Below are positions 1-9,288 of a stretch of DNA of 43,220 bases, in pieces. Position 1 is the first letter of the stretch; every line of letters starts with the position of its first letter. The stretch is from positions 1 through 43,220 of the forward strand of contig JAMPFB010000014.1 of the NCBI GenBank assembly GCA_023664735.1. The letters are read 5' to 3'. A program made the translations under genes and the position numbers. The notes under the pieces were generated by a model, which worked only from the letters and a program-made list of their open reading frames with translations, was not told the origin of the DNA and did not search any database. This DNA is from Robinsoniella sp. (lineage in GTDB: Bacteria; Bacillota; Clostridia; Lachnospirales; Lachnospiraceae).

Positions 1-83
1 CTCCAAAATATCAGTTTTTGTATTTAAACTGTCTACTTTAGAGGAATCATATCAATATCTACAGGTGCCTTCTTCCAATCCAT

Positions 84-389
84 TTATTCTGTTTCCTCTT
101 CACAAGTCCCTGCATCCGGTTCTTTCGTTCCACCAATTTCCTCTTCCTGCTCCGCTCTCGCTTCATTCATCTGCTGCGCTTCTGCGTAAATATCCTCTGC
201 ATTTTCCTGTACATTGGTTACAACCTTCATTACACATTCCTTTGCCCGCAATACTGCTGCTGTGGCATGTGTATATGCTTTCTTTGCATCCTTGCTGGAC
301 AATATTTTAATCCCTGCTGTTCCAAACAAAACACCTGCCGCAAAAATGCCTGTGGCTTTTTTATCAATCTTCTTCAAACATTCCAGCAT
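84..389 (-). CDS. DUF6110-like small membrane-associated protein
   Basis: The product is 101 residues. Residues 10-30 form a short glycine/alanine-rich hydrophobic segment (GIFAAGVLFGTAGIKIL). An alanine-rich amphipathic helix follows, then a strongly acidic tail rich in Glu. This layout matches the short YtxH/DUF6110-type proteins of Lachnospiraceae, which often sit beside heavy-metal P-type ATPases; that association is from memory and the neighbour here lies outside the window. The ATG at 389 has a clear AGGAGG site about 12 bases upstream. The 26-residue peptide gene ends 18 bases before the start, so the two are likely cotranscribed. Downstream, a GGAG sequence at the extreme left edge (1-4, minus) may be the ribosome binding site of the next gene. 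Function unknown. Confidence 0.7.
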   Translation of the reverse strand: MLECLKKIDKKATGIFAAGVLFGTAGIKILSSKDAKKAYTHATAAVLRAKECVMKVVTNVQENAEDIYAEAQQMNEARAEQEEEIGGTKEPDAGTCEEETE

Positions 390-407
390 TTCCCTGCACC
401 TCCTGAC

Positions 408-488
408 TTATTCATGCTTATAGCCGGTGTAGACTGTCATAAAAAGGCAGAATATCATTGCCCATGCCCAAAATTTGTGATTTTTCAT
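408..488 (-). CDS. 26-residue single-span membrane peptide
   Basis: This short open frame runs from an ATG at 488 to TAA at 408-410. It begins MKNHKFWAWAMIFCLFMTVY and ends TGYKHE. A basic start, one hydrophobic span (about residues 7-20) and a short charged tail make it a typical one-pass small membrane protein. GGAGG lies about 8 bases before the ATG, and a TATAAT box at 525-530 (minus) lies upstream, so it has its own translation and transcription signals. It is the first gene of a unit with the DUF6110-like gene. Similar W/F-rich 25-30 residue peptides occur in related genomes (recalled, not searched). Function unknown. Confidence 0.65.
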   Translation of the reverse strand: MKNHKFWAWAMIFCLFMTVYTGYKHE

Positions 489-524
489 ATAACAATCCTC
501 CATCCTATGTATTTGTTAATTTTT

Positions 525-590
525 ATTATACCGTTGCTGCATATTTATTGCTATCTGTTTTCTTATTATTGATAAATTTTATCAATAATA
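525..590 (-). promoter_or_regulatory. Promoter with 27-bp AT palindrome (candidate operator)
   Basis: A TATAAT -10 box lies at 525-530 on the minus strand, 37 bases before the ATG of the 26-residue peptide gene; no good -35 is visible. At 564-590 lies a perfect palindrome with arms TATTATTGATAAA and its complement around one T. Its position just upstream of the -35 region suggests a regulator site. A Fur-type iron box is possible given the flavodoxin/DUF3793 neighbours, but this is inference. Confidence 0.45.
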
Positions 591-600
591 TTATATGAAA

Positions 601-627
601 GGCTATGAGCCTTACCAGCCCATAGCC
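601..627 (-). terminator. Probable terminator of the flavodoxin transcript
   Basis: GGCTATG at 601-607 and CATAGCC at 621-627 form a 7-bp stem with a 13-base loop, 41 bases after the flavodoxin stop. On the minus strand it is followed by TTTCATAT, a weak U tract. On the plus strand it is followed by TCTTATTTTTATA, so it may work in both directions. Confidence 0.5.
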
Positions 628-668
628 TCTTATTTTTATAGATTTCATGCATTATATCAAAACACTCT

Positions 669-1100
669 TTACACCGCAGCCAGTTGCTTTCCAATTGCAA
701 CACATTCGGCAAGCACATCCTCGTCCGGTGTCTCATGGCTCATGACTCCCTCACCATTTAAAACCTTGGCTCCGGCTGCATTCATACGTTCCACCCAGTC
801 ACGCATCCACTGTCCGTCTCCCCATCCGTAAGCGCCAAACAATGCAATTGTCTTACCGGCTGCAAAGGCTTCCACATCGCAGACAAACGGTTCCATTTCA
901 TTTTCTTCAAGTACTTCTGCTCCCATTGCCGGACATCCCAGCGCAAAAGCATTGGCATTTTTCAATTCGTCCAAGGAAGCCTCGCTTACAAATACTACCT
1001 CTGCCTCTTTACCGGCTTCCTGAATGCCTTTTCCAACAGCCTCCGCCATTGCCTGCGTATTTCCTCCCTGCGTCCAGTAAACTACTTGTATCTTACTCAT
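669..1100 (-). CDS. Flavodoxin
   Basis: This is a 143-residue FMN-binding electron carrier, the usual length of short-chain flavodoxins. The N-terminal strand IQVVYWTQGGNTQAMAE carries the phosphate-binding loop at residues 10-16 (TQGGNTQ, a variant of the usual T-x-T/G-G-N-T). The acidic loop after ALGCPAMGAE and the FGAYGWGDGQWM segment match the two isoalloxazine-contact loops. Flavodoxins replace ferredoxin in low-potential electron transfer, often when iron is scarce. The ATG at 1100 has AAAGGAAT upstream. The gene lies 48 bases after the DUF3793 gene, a common pairing in Clostridia, and a hairpin follows it. Confidence in the family is high; the redox partner is unknown. Confidence 0.92.
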   Translation of the reverse strand: MSKIQVVYWTQGGNTQAMAEAVGKGIQEAGKEAEVVFVSEASLDELKNANAFALGCPAMGAEVLEENEMEPFVCDVEAFAAGKTIALFGAYGWGDGQWMRDWVERMNAAGAKVLNGEGVMSHETPDEDVLAECVAIGKQLAAV

Positions 1101-1148
1101 ATTTCATTCCTTTCCACCTGCTTTGCAGGTCTTTATTTTCATATTTAT

Positions 1149-1763
1149 TTACATCATGCTTTTCTCCATACGGTTACAACATACAGCAATAATATCTCCC
1201 ATGGTGATTCCGCAGTGTAAAAGCTGTATCAGAGTCTCTTTGGCATTTTCAAAACTTTCAAATATCTTAAGCTTTCTATCCTTATTCTTATAGACCTTCC
1301 AATATCCGGTACAGAGGGAATTTTCTCCCTTATGTTTCATAAAACCTTCCACATCCTCTGCCGGATAACCAAGAAGCAGCCCCATTTCATGAGGAAAGTC
1401 CTCTTTATTCTCCATATATCTCTGATAACGTATGCGAAGTTCTTTCAAAATGCTTTCTAAAGAAAAACTCTTATATCCTGCTTCCAAAAACATCTCAAGA
1501 ACCCTCTTCTGCGCAAGATAACTTTCTAACCCCTTTTTGTCATAAAGAAAAATAGTCATCCTATCATCTCTTTCCAAAAGCAGATACCATGAAATGTGAC
1601 TATTTTTTACAAGCTCCTTCATGGCTGGAAAATCCTCTTTGCATATATTCAAAAGATTGGATATCTTCAATCCGGTTATGAGGGGTGCACATTGGAGTGC
1701 CATCTGTAGCTCAATCCCCCAAACTTCTTTGTTTTGGACAATCGTCCAAGTTTCCCGACTCAT
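1149..1763 (-). CDS. DUF3793 family protein
   Basis: The 204-residue cytoplasmic protein has the family signature in its C-terminal half: EMGLLLGYPAEDVEGF at about residues 125-140, then GYWKVYKN and FESFENAKETLIQLLHCG. DUF3793 proteins of Clostridia have no known function and are often found beside flavodoxin or iron-related genes. Here the gene starts 19 bases after the enolase stop and is followed by flavodoxin, suggesting an eno-DUF3793-flavodoxin transcript. CAGGG about 10 bases before the ATG is a moderate ribosome binding site. No signal peptide or membrane span is visible. Confidence 0.85.
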   Translation of the reverse strand: MSRETWTIVQNKEVWGIELQMALQCAPLITGLKISNLLNICKEDFPAMKELVKNSHISWYLLLERDDRMTIFLYDKKGLESYLAQKRVLEMFLEAGYKSFSLESILKELRIRYQRYMENKEDFPHEMGLLLGYPAEDVEGFMKHKGENSLCTGYWKVYKNKDRKLKIFESFENAKETLIQLLHCGITMGDIIAVCCNRMEKSMM

Positions 1764-1782
1764 CTCTACAACCCTGCATCTA

Positions 1783-3223
<1,441 letters not shown>

Positions 3224-3230
3224 ACCAAAA

Positions 3231-3259
3231 AGTATAGCATTGCAAATTCATACAGTCAA
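3231..3259 (-). promoter_or_regulatory. Promoter of the eno transcript
   Basis: On the minus strand TTGACT (3254-3259) and TATACT (3231-3236) are separated by exactly 17 bases. This is a near-consensus vegetative promoter about 150 bases before the enolase ATG. The predicted start of transcription is near 3224. Confidence 0.75.
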
Positions 3260-3309
3260 TAAATGAAAATAAGAATCTTTCTCATTATCTATATGTTTTT
3301 TTCAGCCAT

Positions 3310-4227
3310 TCATTCCTTTATAGTTTTTCTGACCCTTCTATCTATATCCATACGGGTTTTTTTACACTCTTCAGGATATTTTCTAGCAGCCTGAAAAGCC
3401 GTTTTTACAAATGTTCCCGAAAAAACAGGCAGCATAATTCTTAGCATACTTTCCGGAAATACAAAATGTGTCCCATACTCATATGTGGCAATCTCTACCT
3501 TACAATTATGCGGTCTGCTCTCCAGCCCTTGTCCCATTCTTCCTATGTACTTCACAGTATCCCACAAAACGTCATCAGAAGCCTCTATTAGTAAAAGCCT
3601 GCCTTGGATATTTTCAACCCTGATCATTTCTTCTTCCTCATGAGGGTGCGCCTTTTCAGAATCATCAAACAGTTTCCATGAATTTATCATATCTCCTGTT
3701 CTTTCGCTTTCAGCCGCTATCACCTTCCAATAATCCGGATGCTGATATACAAATGGCATATAAGGAAGCGGCCTGCCTTTATAGGAAAACAGGGATTCTC
3801 CCTCTATCGCCCATTCGCGACAGCCATCCTTTTTGCCCTGCATAAATCCCTGCCAGACAAAATCGCTTGGTGTCATGCCAATTGTAAGTGTAATATCAGC
3901 AAAATAAGAAGCTGCCGTCAAAGCAAGGGTTCCCGTGGTGGAAGCTCCAACGATGCCAATTTTACGGATACCCTGCTTTTTTAACCATGCAATTGCTGTT
4001 TCTATTCGCTCCAGCGGATAATTATGATGCCCATAATCTTTTTTGGCAGGCGACATCGACATAACATTTACCCCCAGCGTATGAAGCCACTTGACCCCGC
4101 TTTTTGCCATGTAATTCTCCGGATCATCTCCCAGCATCAGGATGATTGCCGTATCGCTTTGTTCCTTACATACCCAATATGCTCCATAAAAACCATCCGC
4201 TTCAGGTTCAAAATGTATTTTTTTCAA
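3310..4227 (-). CDS. Alpha/beta hydrolase, acyl-CoA thioesterase / BAAT C-terminal type
   Basis: The 305-residue protein has an alpha/beta-hydrolase layout like the C-terminal domain of acyl-CoA thioesterases and bile acid-CoA:amino acid N-acyltransferases. The nucleophile elbow is IGIVGASTTG (Ser, as in thioesterases, rather than the Cys of BAAT). The likely acid lies in LLIEASDDVLWDT and the catalytic His in YGTHFVFP near the C-terminus. The start is TTG at 4227, with AGGAGG nine bases upstream; no ATG fits better. No signal peptide is visible, so it is probably cytoplasmic. The gene stands alone between the enolase promoter and the ABC remnant. Thioester substrate is the family expectation, but the true substrate cannot be told. 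Confidence 0.8.
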   Translation of the reverse strand: MKKIHFEPEADGFYGAYWVCKEQSDTAIILMLGDDPENYMAKSGVKWLHTLGVNVMSMSPAKKDYGHHNYPLERIETAIAWLKKQGIRKIGIVGASTTGTLALTAASYFADITLTIGMTPSDFVWQGFMQGKKDGCREWAIEGESLFSYKGRPLPYMPFVYQHPDYWKVIAAESERTGDMINSWKLFDDSEKAHPHEEEEMIRVENIQGRLLLIEASDDVLWDTVKYIGRMGQGLESRPHNCKVEIATYEYGTHFVFPESMLRIMLPVFSGTFVKTAFQAARKYPEECKKTRMDIDRRVRKTIKE

Positions 4228-4279
4228 GCTTGCAGACCTCCTATCTGAAATTTAAGAAATTTAAATCCTTCCATATAAG

Positions 4280-4293
4280 TTAGCAATTGCTAA
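4280..4293. promoter_or_regulatory. 14-bp perfect palindrome, candidate operator
   Basis: TTAGCAATTGCTAA is perfectly palindromic and lies in the short gap between the hydrolase start and the remains of an ABC exporter. Such sites near exporter genes are often bound by TetR or MarR regulators, but no such gene is left here. It could regulate the hydrolase or be a relic of the lost exporter. Confidence 0.35.
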
Positions 4294-4323
4294 TCAAATT
4301 CATTTTTACACTGCTTTAAATAT

Positions 4324-4953
4324 ATGTCAAGTATACTATCGCTTTGTTGCACTTTTATTCTCATTAACGAAAAAATCACAAAAGCAGTCTTGATTATTCG
4401 TGGCGAAATTGATATTCCGCTGTTCTTTCTATTCCTGCTTGTGGCTTCCAGACTGTATGCTCCCCTTAAGGGCGCATTACAAAATCTTGCAGCAGTAATC
4501 TCTACCAGAACGAACATAGGTCGCATGAATGAGATTCTCGACCATCCTGTCCAGACAGGCAGTAATGCAATAACAAACAATGGGTATGATATTGTGTTCG
4601 ACCATGTAGGTTTTTCCTACAATACGGGAGAGACCGTTTTGAAAGATGTGTCCTTTACTGCAAAGCAGGGGGAAGTTACCGCTTTAGTGGGACCATCCGG
4701 TGGCGGAAAAACTACAGTATCACGCCTTGCTGCAAGATTTTGGGATATAGACAGGGGAAAAATAACCGTTGGCGGCATGGATATAGCAAGGGTAGAGCCG
4801 GAAACCTTATTGTCACTGTATTCTATCGTATTTCAGGATGTAACGCTGTTTAACAATACCATCATGGAAAATATCAGGATAGGCAGAAAAGGCGCTCCTA
4901 TCATTTTATTGGACGAAGCAACAGCAAGCCGCAGAGCTGACAGGGCCTATTAG
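4324..4953 (+). pseudogene. Remnant of an ABC exporter (permease-ATPase fusion)
   Basis: The 209-residue frame matches the end of the membrane domain and the ATPase domain of a half-size multidrug/lipid exporter. The last transmembrane helix (PLFFLFLLVASRLYAPL), the linker, Walker A GPSGGGKTT (about residue 123) and the Q-loop VFQDVTLF are present. After ENIRIGRKGA the sequence jumps straight to PIILLDEATAS, so the stretch with the LSGGE signature motif is missing. The frame ends seven residues after DEATAS with no D-loop or H-loop. The N-terminal four or five membrane helices are also absent and no ribosome binding site is seen. It cannot make a working transporter. It is the only plus-strand gene remnant in the first 31 kb. 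Confidence 0.85.
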
Positions 4954-4980
4954 ACTATTTATGTCATTCCAGCTCCCAGA

Positions 4981-5673
4981 TTACTTCACCAGTTCAAAAG
5001 TCACATCAACATCACCTGTTTGCTCAAAAATCTCTACGCCGGAATCAATATGACCTAAATGCTGTCTTTCAAACTCCTCGCCATCTTGTTTGTACAAAAT
5101 GACCAGACTCCCGGCCGGCGGCCAATATATAATATCTCCAACCTTATACTTATCTTCCCGAAGTTTGCCCGTCGGGAATGCACCTTCTCCATAATTGTAA
5201 CACATTTCCCTGTCGTACAAATCTCTCATATGAATTGTCATTGGCATCCTCTTTATCAGCGCCCTTGTTGTAACATTATCTTCTAGTTTTGCCTTTAAGG
5301 TTCTATTACCAACCGTTATTTTAACTGTATACATCTTCGCAGGCTTTGCTTTTTTTACTGTCACCTTACAAATATAACTCTTTTTCCCTATTTTTGCCCT
5401 GACTACTGCATTTCCCGGCTTTTTTCCAACAATCCATACACCGGTTTTGCTTTTCTTTTTTAATTGGACATATTTCTTTCCTGATATTACGCTCCATGAC
5501 ACTTTTTTCTTATTATTCTTTAGCTTTAATTGCTGACTTTCCCCTGCCGTCACTGTCATTTTTGTCTTTGACAGCTTTACCGCCTTTGCCTCTGTTGTAA
5601 TGGGGAATGCCATAAACCCAAGAAACAAAACCGCACAGATTAAGACGGACAACCTCATTTTTAACGTTTTCAT
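4981..5673 (-). CDS. Secreted Ig-like (BIG2) plus cyclophilin-like protein
   Basis: The 230-residue product has a signal peptide (MKTLKMRLSVLICAVLFLGF onward, likely cut after TTEA near residue 29). A Lys-rich bacterial Ig-like region follows at about 30-108 (VKLSKTKMTVTAGESQQLKL). A C-terminal domain at about 115-230 matches the bacterial cyclophilin-like fold, with GDIIYWPPAGSLVILYKQ and LGHIDSGVEIF. The cyclophilin-like domains of this group have no proven isomerase activity. It is probably exported and attached to or retained in the cell wall through the basic Ig-like part. The ATG at 5673 has AAAGGAGG upstream. It appears to be a single-gene unit. Confidence 0.8.
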   Translation of the reverse strand: MKTLKMRLSVLICAVLFLGFMAFPITTEAKAVKLSKTKMTVTAGESQQLKLKNNKKKVSWSVISGKKYVQLKKKSKTGVWIVGKKPGNAVVRAKIGKKSYICKVTVKKAKPAKMYTVKITVGNRTLKAKLEDNVTTRALIKRMPMTIHMRDLYDREMCYNYGEGAFPTGKLREDKYKVGDIIYWPPAGSLVILYKQDGEEFERQHLGHIDSGVEIFEQTGDVDVTFELVK

Positions 5674-5804
5674 AATATACCTCCTTTATATTTTTACTAT
5701 CAAATCATATCCTTCACAACAGCCTGAAAATATTTTATCTGTCTTAGCAAAACATTCACTCCTGTTCAATGCTCATATTGCTTCTTAACTATATGCAAAT
5801 GCCT

Positions 5805-6815
5805 CTATACAACATTGCCTGCTTTCTGTTTGCCATTTTGAGCCATTACTCCTGAAAGAGCATGGGGCACATATATTTCTTCCAAATAATGTATCTCTTC
5901 TTCCGTAAGCTTCAGTTCTACAGACCTTACAGCGCCATCTATATGGGAAAGCTTTGTTGCACCTACAACTGGAGATTCAACCTTTGTAAGCAGCCATGCA
6001 AGAGAAACCTCCGCCATGGATACACCACGTTTTTCTGCAATTTCCTCCACACGAGCAATGACCTTTGCGTCCGCTTCGGCTGTAGAATCATACTTGAATT
6101 TCGCATAAGTGTCCTCCTCCAAACGCTTACTGGTCTCCCCAAAATGTCTGGATAAGCGACCACTCGCCAGCGCACTATAGGGCGTCATAGCAATATTCTG
6201 ATCATGGCAGAAAGGAACCATTTCCCGCTCTTCTTCACGTGCAATCAGGTTATAATGCCCTTGGACAGAAACAAATTCAGGCAGTCCATGTTCCCTTGCA
6301 TAAAAGTTTGCCTTGGCAAGCTGCCATGCAAAACAGTTGGAAATGCCAATATATCTGACTTTTCCTGCTTTTACAACCGCTCCTAAGCCTTCTATGATCT
6401 CCTCCATCGGCGTGTGGTAGTCCCACATATGATATATGTATAAATCAACATAATCCATGCCAAGATTAGAAAGGCTTTGGTTTAATGAATTTTCAATATG
6501 CTTCTGACCGCTGACATTTGCATCCAGTTCTTCCTGAGAACGTGGCAGAAATTTTGTCGCAATGATAAAATCATCTCGCTTGGCAAAATCCTTCAGCGCT
6601 TTTCCCACAAACTGCTCACTGGTGCCATTCTGATACGCAATTGCTGTATCATAGAAGTTGATACCCTGCTCCAGTCCATACCGGATAATTTCTCTCGTCC
6701 CTTCTTCACCAACAGTCCAGCTATGCTGTCCGTTTGCCGCATTGCCAAACCCCATACACCCCATGCAGATACGGGAAACATTAAGTTCTGAATTTCCTAA
6801 GTTTGTATACTTCAT
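5805..6815 (-). CDS. Aldo/keto reductase
   Basis: This is an NAD(P)H-dependent reductase of aldehydes and ketones with 336 residues from the chosen start. The catalytic tetrad is visible: Asp56 and Tyr61 in FYDTAIAYQNG, Lys88 in IIATKF, His129 in LYIYHMWDY. The C-terminal cofactor motif region is present (ASGRLSRHF, then LTKVESPVVGATKLSH). A longer in-frame extension to 6887 exists, but the family start MKYTNLGNSELNVSRICMG at 6815 with AGGAAGG upstream is preferred. It lies 77 bases after DUF3737, with a two-part hairpin between them, and is likely in the same transcript. The substrate is unknown; the IolS/YajO-like branch is likely. Confidence 0.92.
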   Translation of the reverse strand: MKYTNLGNSELNVSRICMGCMGFGNAANGQHSWTVGEEGTREIIRYGLEQGINFYDTAIAYQNGTSEQFVGKALKDFAKRDDFIIATKFLPRSQEELDANVSGQKHIENSLNQSLSNLGMDYVDLYIYHMWDYHTPMEEIIEGLGAVVKAGKVRYIGISNCFAWQLAKANFYAREHGLPEFVSVQGHYNLIAREEEREMVPFCHDQNIAMTPYSALASGRLSRHFGETSKRLEEDTYAKFKYDSTAEADAKVIARVEEIAEKRGVSMAEVSLAWLLTKVESPVVGATKLSHIDGAVRSVELKLTEEEIHYLEEIYVPHALSGVMAQNGKQKAGNVV

Positions 6816-6855
6816 ATCATGATTTTCCTTCCTATTTAGGCTATATTGGAACAGC

Positions 6856-6901
6856 AGCAGATACAGCGGATTTGCCCAATCCGGCATAGTCTCTATCTGC
6901 T
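6856..6901 (-). other. Two-part stem-loop between DUF3737 and aldo/keto reductase genes
   Basis: An outer stem pairs AGCAGATA (6856-6863) with TATCTGCT (6894-6901), overlapping the DUF3737 stop codon. An inner stem pairs CGGATT (6867-6872) with AATCCG (6878-6883). No U tract follows on the minus strand, so it is more likely an RNA processing or stability element than a terminator. Confidence 0.4.
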
Positions 6902-7759
6902 AACCTGCCCGTCACCCTGCCTGCAGACAATCCTTGTTCTGGAAGGGTCAATCCGGTCTGTTTCCAAAATCTGCTCACCAATAGCATCCGCATAAATTTC
7001 CCCACAGACAGGATTTTTTATGCTGTCAATACTGCCAGATACGGTTGCATGGACTTCACTGTTTTCAAAAGACAAATCCGTCTGTTCCATGGTGCAGTCT
7101 TCTAAAATCAGTCCCTTACAATAGCATAATGGCTGCGTTCCAATGATCTTACAGCGAATCAGCTTTAAATTCTCCGAATACCAGCCAAGATACTCTCCAC
7201 GCACAATGCAGTCTGTTACGGTAACATTTTTACTGTGCCAGAAGGCATCCTTTGTATTCAGGTTGGAATTTCGGATAATAGCGTTCTCCACATACTGGAA
7301 CGAATATTTGCCTGTCATAGTCAGGTCCTCAATTTCCATATCTCTACATTCAAAAAATGGGTATTCCGATTCCAAAGTACAATGTCTCATCTTTAAATCG
7401 CTGCATCTCCATGAAAATTCCGGCGAATGGATTTCGCAGCCAGTCAGCAAAAGCTTTCCGTGGCATTCCCGCAATGCCTTGATTCCGTTCATCCGGCAGT
7501 TTTCCATGGTAATATTCTCATCATACCACAGCGCAGCACGACAGCCTTCCGTCATTGTAATATCACGGATAACAGCCCCCTTCGTGTGCCAGAAGGGATA
7601 ACGGAGATTAAAATAACACCTCTCTACGGTAATGTCCGAAGTCTCTTTCAATGCAGATTCCCCGTCTGCCGGCCCGTCAAAGGAACAGTCCATAATCTGT
7701 GCCCCGTTAATTCCATATAAAGCTCGTTCCTCATCATAGGTTTTATTTGCAAATTGCAT
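6893..7759 (-). CDS. DUF3737 family beta-helix protein
   Basis: The 288-residue cytoplasmic protein is built of short repeats such as DITVERCYFNLRYPFW, NITMENCRMNGIKAL and NVTVTDCIVRGEYLGW. This is the signature of a right-handed parallel beta-helix, as in pectate lyase-like folds, and matches the DUF3737 family. Their function is unknown; several are found with redox and efflux genes. The ATG at 7759 has AAAGGAG upstream. Its promoter (7791-7819) shares a 15-bp element with the MATE exporter promoter 1.5 kb away, so the two units may share a regulator. The aldo/keto reductase follows. Confidence 0.85.
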   Translation of the reverse strand: MQFANKTYDEERALYGINGAQIMDCSFDGPADGESALKETSDITVERCYFNLRYPFWHTKGAVIRDITMTEGCRAALWYDENITMENCRMNGIKALRECHGKLLLTGCEIHSPEFSWRCSDLKMRHCTLESEYPFFECRDMEIEDLTMTGKYSFQYVENAIIRNSNLNTKDAFWHSKNVTVTDCIVRGEYLGWYSENLKLIRCKIIGTQPLCYCKGLILEDCTMEQTDLSFENSEVHATVSGSIDSIKNPVCGEIYADAIGEQILETDRIDPSRTRIVCRQGDGQVSR

Positions 7760-7790
7760 AACAAATCTCCTTTCTATTAAGCCTTTACTC

Positions 7791-7830
7791 AGTATAATCT
7801 ACCATTCTCTACATAACAAATACTTATATC
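7791..7830 (-). promoter_or_regulatory. DUF3737 promoter with shared 15-bp element
   Basis: On the minus strand TTGTTA (7814-7819) and TATACT (7791-7796) are 17 bases apart. GATATAAGTATTTGT (7816-7830) overlaps the -35 box and recurs unchanged at 9353-9367 over the MATE promoter. Confidence 0.65.
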
Positions 7831-7837
7831 AAATGCC

Positions 7838-7866
7838 CGCTCAGCGCCTGTGGGCTGAACTATTAC
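7838..7866 (+). repeat. Half copy of a dispersed palindromic element
   Basis: GCGCCTGTGGGCTGAACT (7844-7861) is identical to 35886-35903. The match extends over about 29 bases (CCGCTC before, TTAC or CTAC after) with three differences. It lies just after the MATE stop codon and partly folds on itself (GCCC/GGGC), so it may act in ending the MATE transcript. Confidence 0.6.
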
Positions 7867-7869
7867 ATT

Positions 7870-9288
7870 TTATCCCGATGAAATCAGATTCTTACAAAGC
7901 CATTTTCCACGCTTTAAGCGGATTAGAAAAAGTATGCCCCTGACACATAACTCGCCGCACATTGCCAGCCACACCCCCTGTAGTCCAACTCTTGGCGCCA
8001 GCAGGGAAGCCGCTGTAATGCGGACTCCCCACATACTGATTAGATTAAGGATGCTGGGAATACGTGTATCCCCTGCGCCCCGAAGGGCTCCTGCTGCAAC
8101 AATGGATGCTGCATAAAGCGGCTCTGCAAATGCCTCTATCCTTAATATCTGCGTACCAAGCAGACGCACCTTTTCATCCGGCGTCAGCATGGCAAACATG
8201 TACGGCGAAAAGAGATACATGAAAACACCCATAACTGACATAATCCCTACACCTAATGCAACAGAAAGCCATGCATATCTCTTGGCAAGCTCCCTCTTCC
8301 CGGCTCCAAGGCTCTGTCCTACAAGCGTTGTGGCTGCGCTTCCGACCCCATAGCCCGGCATATAGCAGAGGCTTTCTGCTGTAATCGCCAAAGTATTCGC
8401 CGCAACTGCAACCGTTCCTAAAGGTGCAGTAATATGTGTCAGCGCCACCTGTGCGCCACATAAAATAATATGTTCCAAGGCAAGCGGCAGTGATATTTTG
8501 GCTGCCCTTTTGTAATAAACAGCATTCCGGCGCTTTCCCATACCGGGCGCTATCTTCAGATACTCTGATTTTGTACAGGCAGCCCACAACATCAATACCG
8601 CAATGATTACCTCCGACAATGCCGTTCCAAGGGCTGCGCCTGATACCCCAAGTCCCGCACCAAATATTGTTATCGAAAGACCTGCAAAGGTCGCTTTTCT
8701 AGTAGGAAAAATCAGCAAAAAGTTAAAAAACACATCCAGAATGCACATTGCAATGTTAAGCACACTGGGCGTTTTCATGTCCCCGCTGCATTGAAGCATA
8801 CTCCCCGCAAGCTGGCGAAACTGTGTTGCAGGCAAAGCACAGGAAAATATAAAAAAGTAGCTGGATGCTGCAGATATAATCTCCGCTTTTCCTCCCAGCC
8901 ATACAGGAAGCGCAGGACTGATTAGTATACCAAGCAGCGATATAAATAACCCAAACAGCAATCCAAATCCCAATGAATGGCGAAAAACTGCTCTTGCTTC
9001 ATCCCTCCGCCCTGCACCGGCAAGATGGGCAACCTGAACGGAAAAACCTGTTGCGGCTGAAATACACAAACCGCCAAGCAGCCATGAGGAGCTGGAAACA
9101 ATACCAATTGCAGCCGAAGCCTCCGCTCCCATGCTTCCCACCATGGCGGCATCAATATACTGCATGATAATGGAACTGATTTCAGCAAGAATGGCAGGAA
9201 TGCTAAGCTTTACCACCAGTTGTATCTGCTGTCCAAAGGACAATTTTCTCCTTTCATCAAGCCATTCTGCTGTATGATTTTCTTCCAC
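7870..9288 (-). CDS. MATE family efflux transporter
   Basis: This is a multidrug/toxin exporter of the MATE family, driven by sodium or proton gradients, with twelve predicted membrane helices in two similar halves. Family features include SIPAILAEISSIIMQYIDAAMVGSMG, ASAAIGI, and MLQCSGDMKTPSVLNI in the first half, mirrored by GALRGAGDTRIPSILNLISM in the second. The frame can be extended to a TTG at 9315. However, a GTG at 9288 with TGGAGG six bases upstream is a far better start and gives 472 residues, the usual length. A good promoter lies at 9328-9356. No resistance substrate can be deduced. Confidence 0.9.
   Translation of the reverse strand: MEENHTAEWLDERRKLSFGQQIQLVVKLSIPAILAEISSIIMQYIDAAMVGSMGAEASAAIGIVSSSSWLLGGLCISAATGFSVQVAHLAGAGRRDEARAVFRHSLGFGLLFGLFISLLGILISPALPVWLGGKAEIISAASSYFFIFSCALPATQFRQLAGSMLQCSGDMKTPSVLNIAMCILDVFFNFLLIFPTRKATFAGLSITIFGAGLGVSGAALGTALSEVIIAVLMLWAACTKSEYLKIAPGMGKRRNAVYYKRAAKISLPLALEHIILCGAQVALTHITAPLGTVAVAANTLAITAESLCYMPGYGVGSAATTLVGQSLGAGKRELAKRYAWLSVALGVGIMSVMGVFMYLFSPYMFAMLTPDEKVRLLGTQILRIEAFAEPLYAASIVAAGALRGAGDTRIPSILNLISMWGVRITAASLLAPRVGLQGVWLAMCGELCVRGILFLIRLKRGKWLCKNLISSG

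Noticed and set aside
4324..4953. Working ABC transporter gene
   Set aside because: Signature motif, D-loop, H-loop and most membrane helices are missing.
6816..6887. Longer N-terminus of the aldo/keto reductase
   Set aside because: The extra residues are unlike the family start and are encoded by the intergenic hairpin region.
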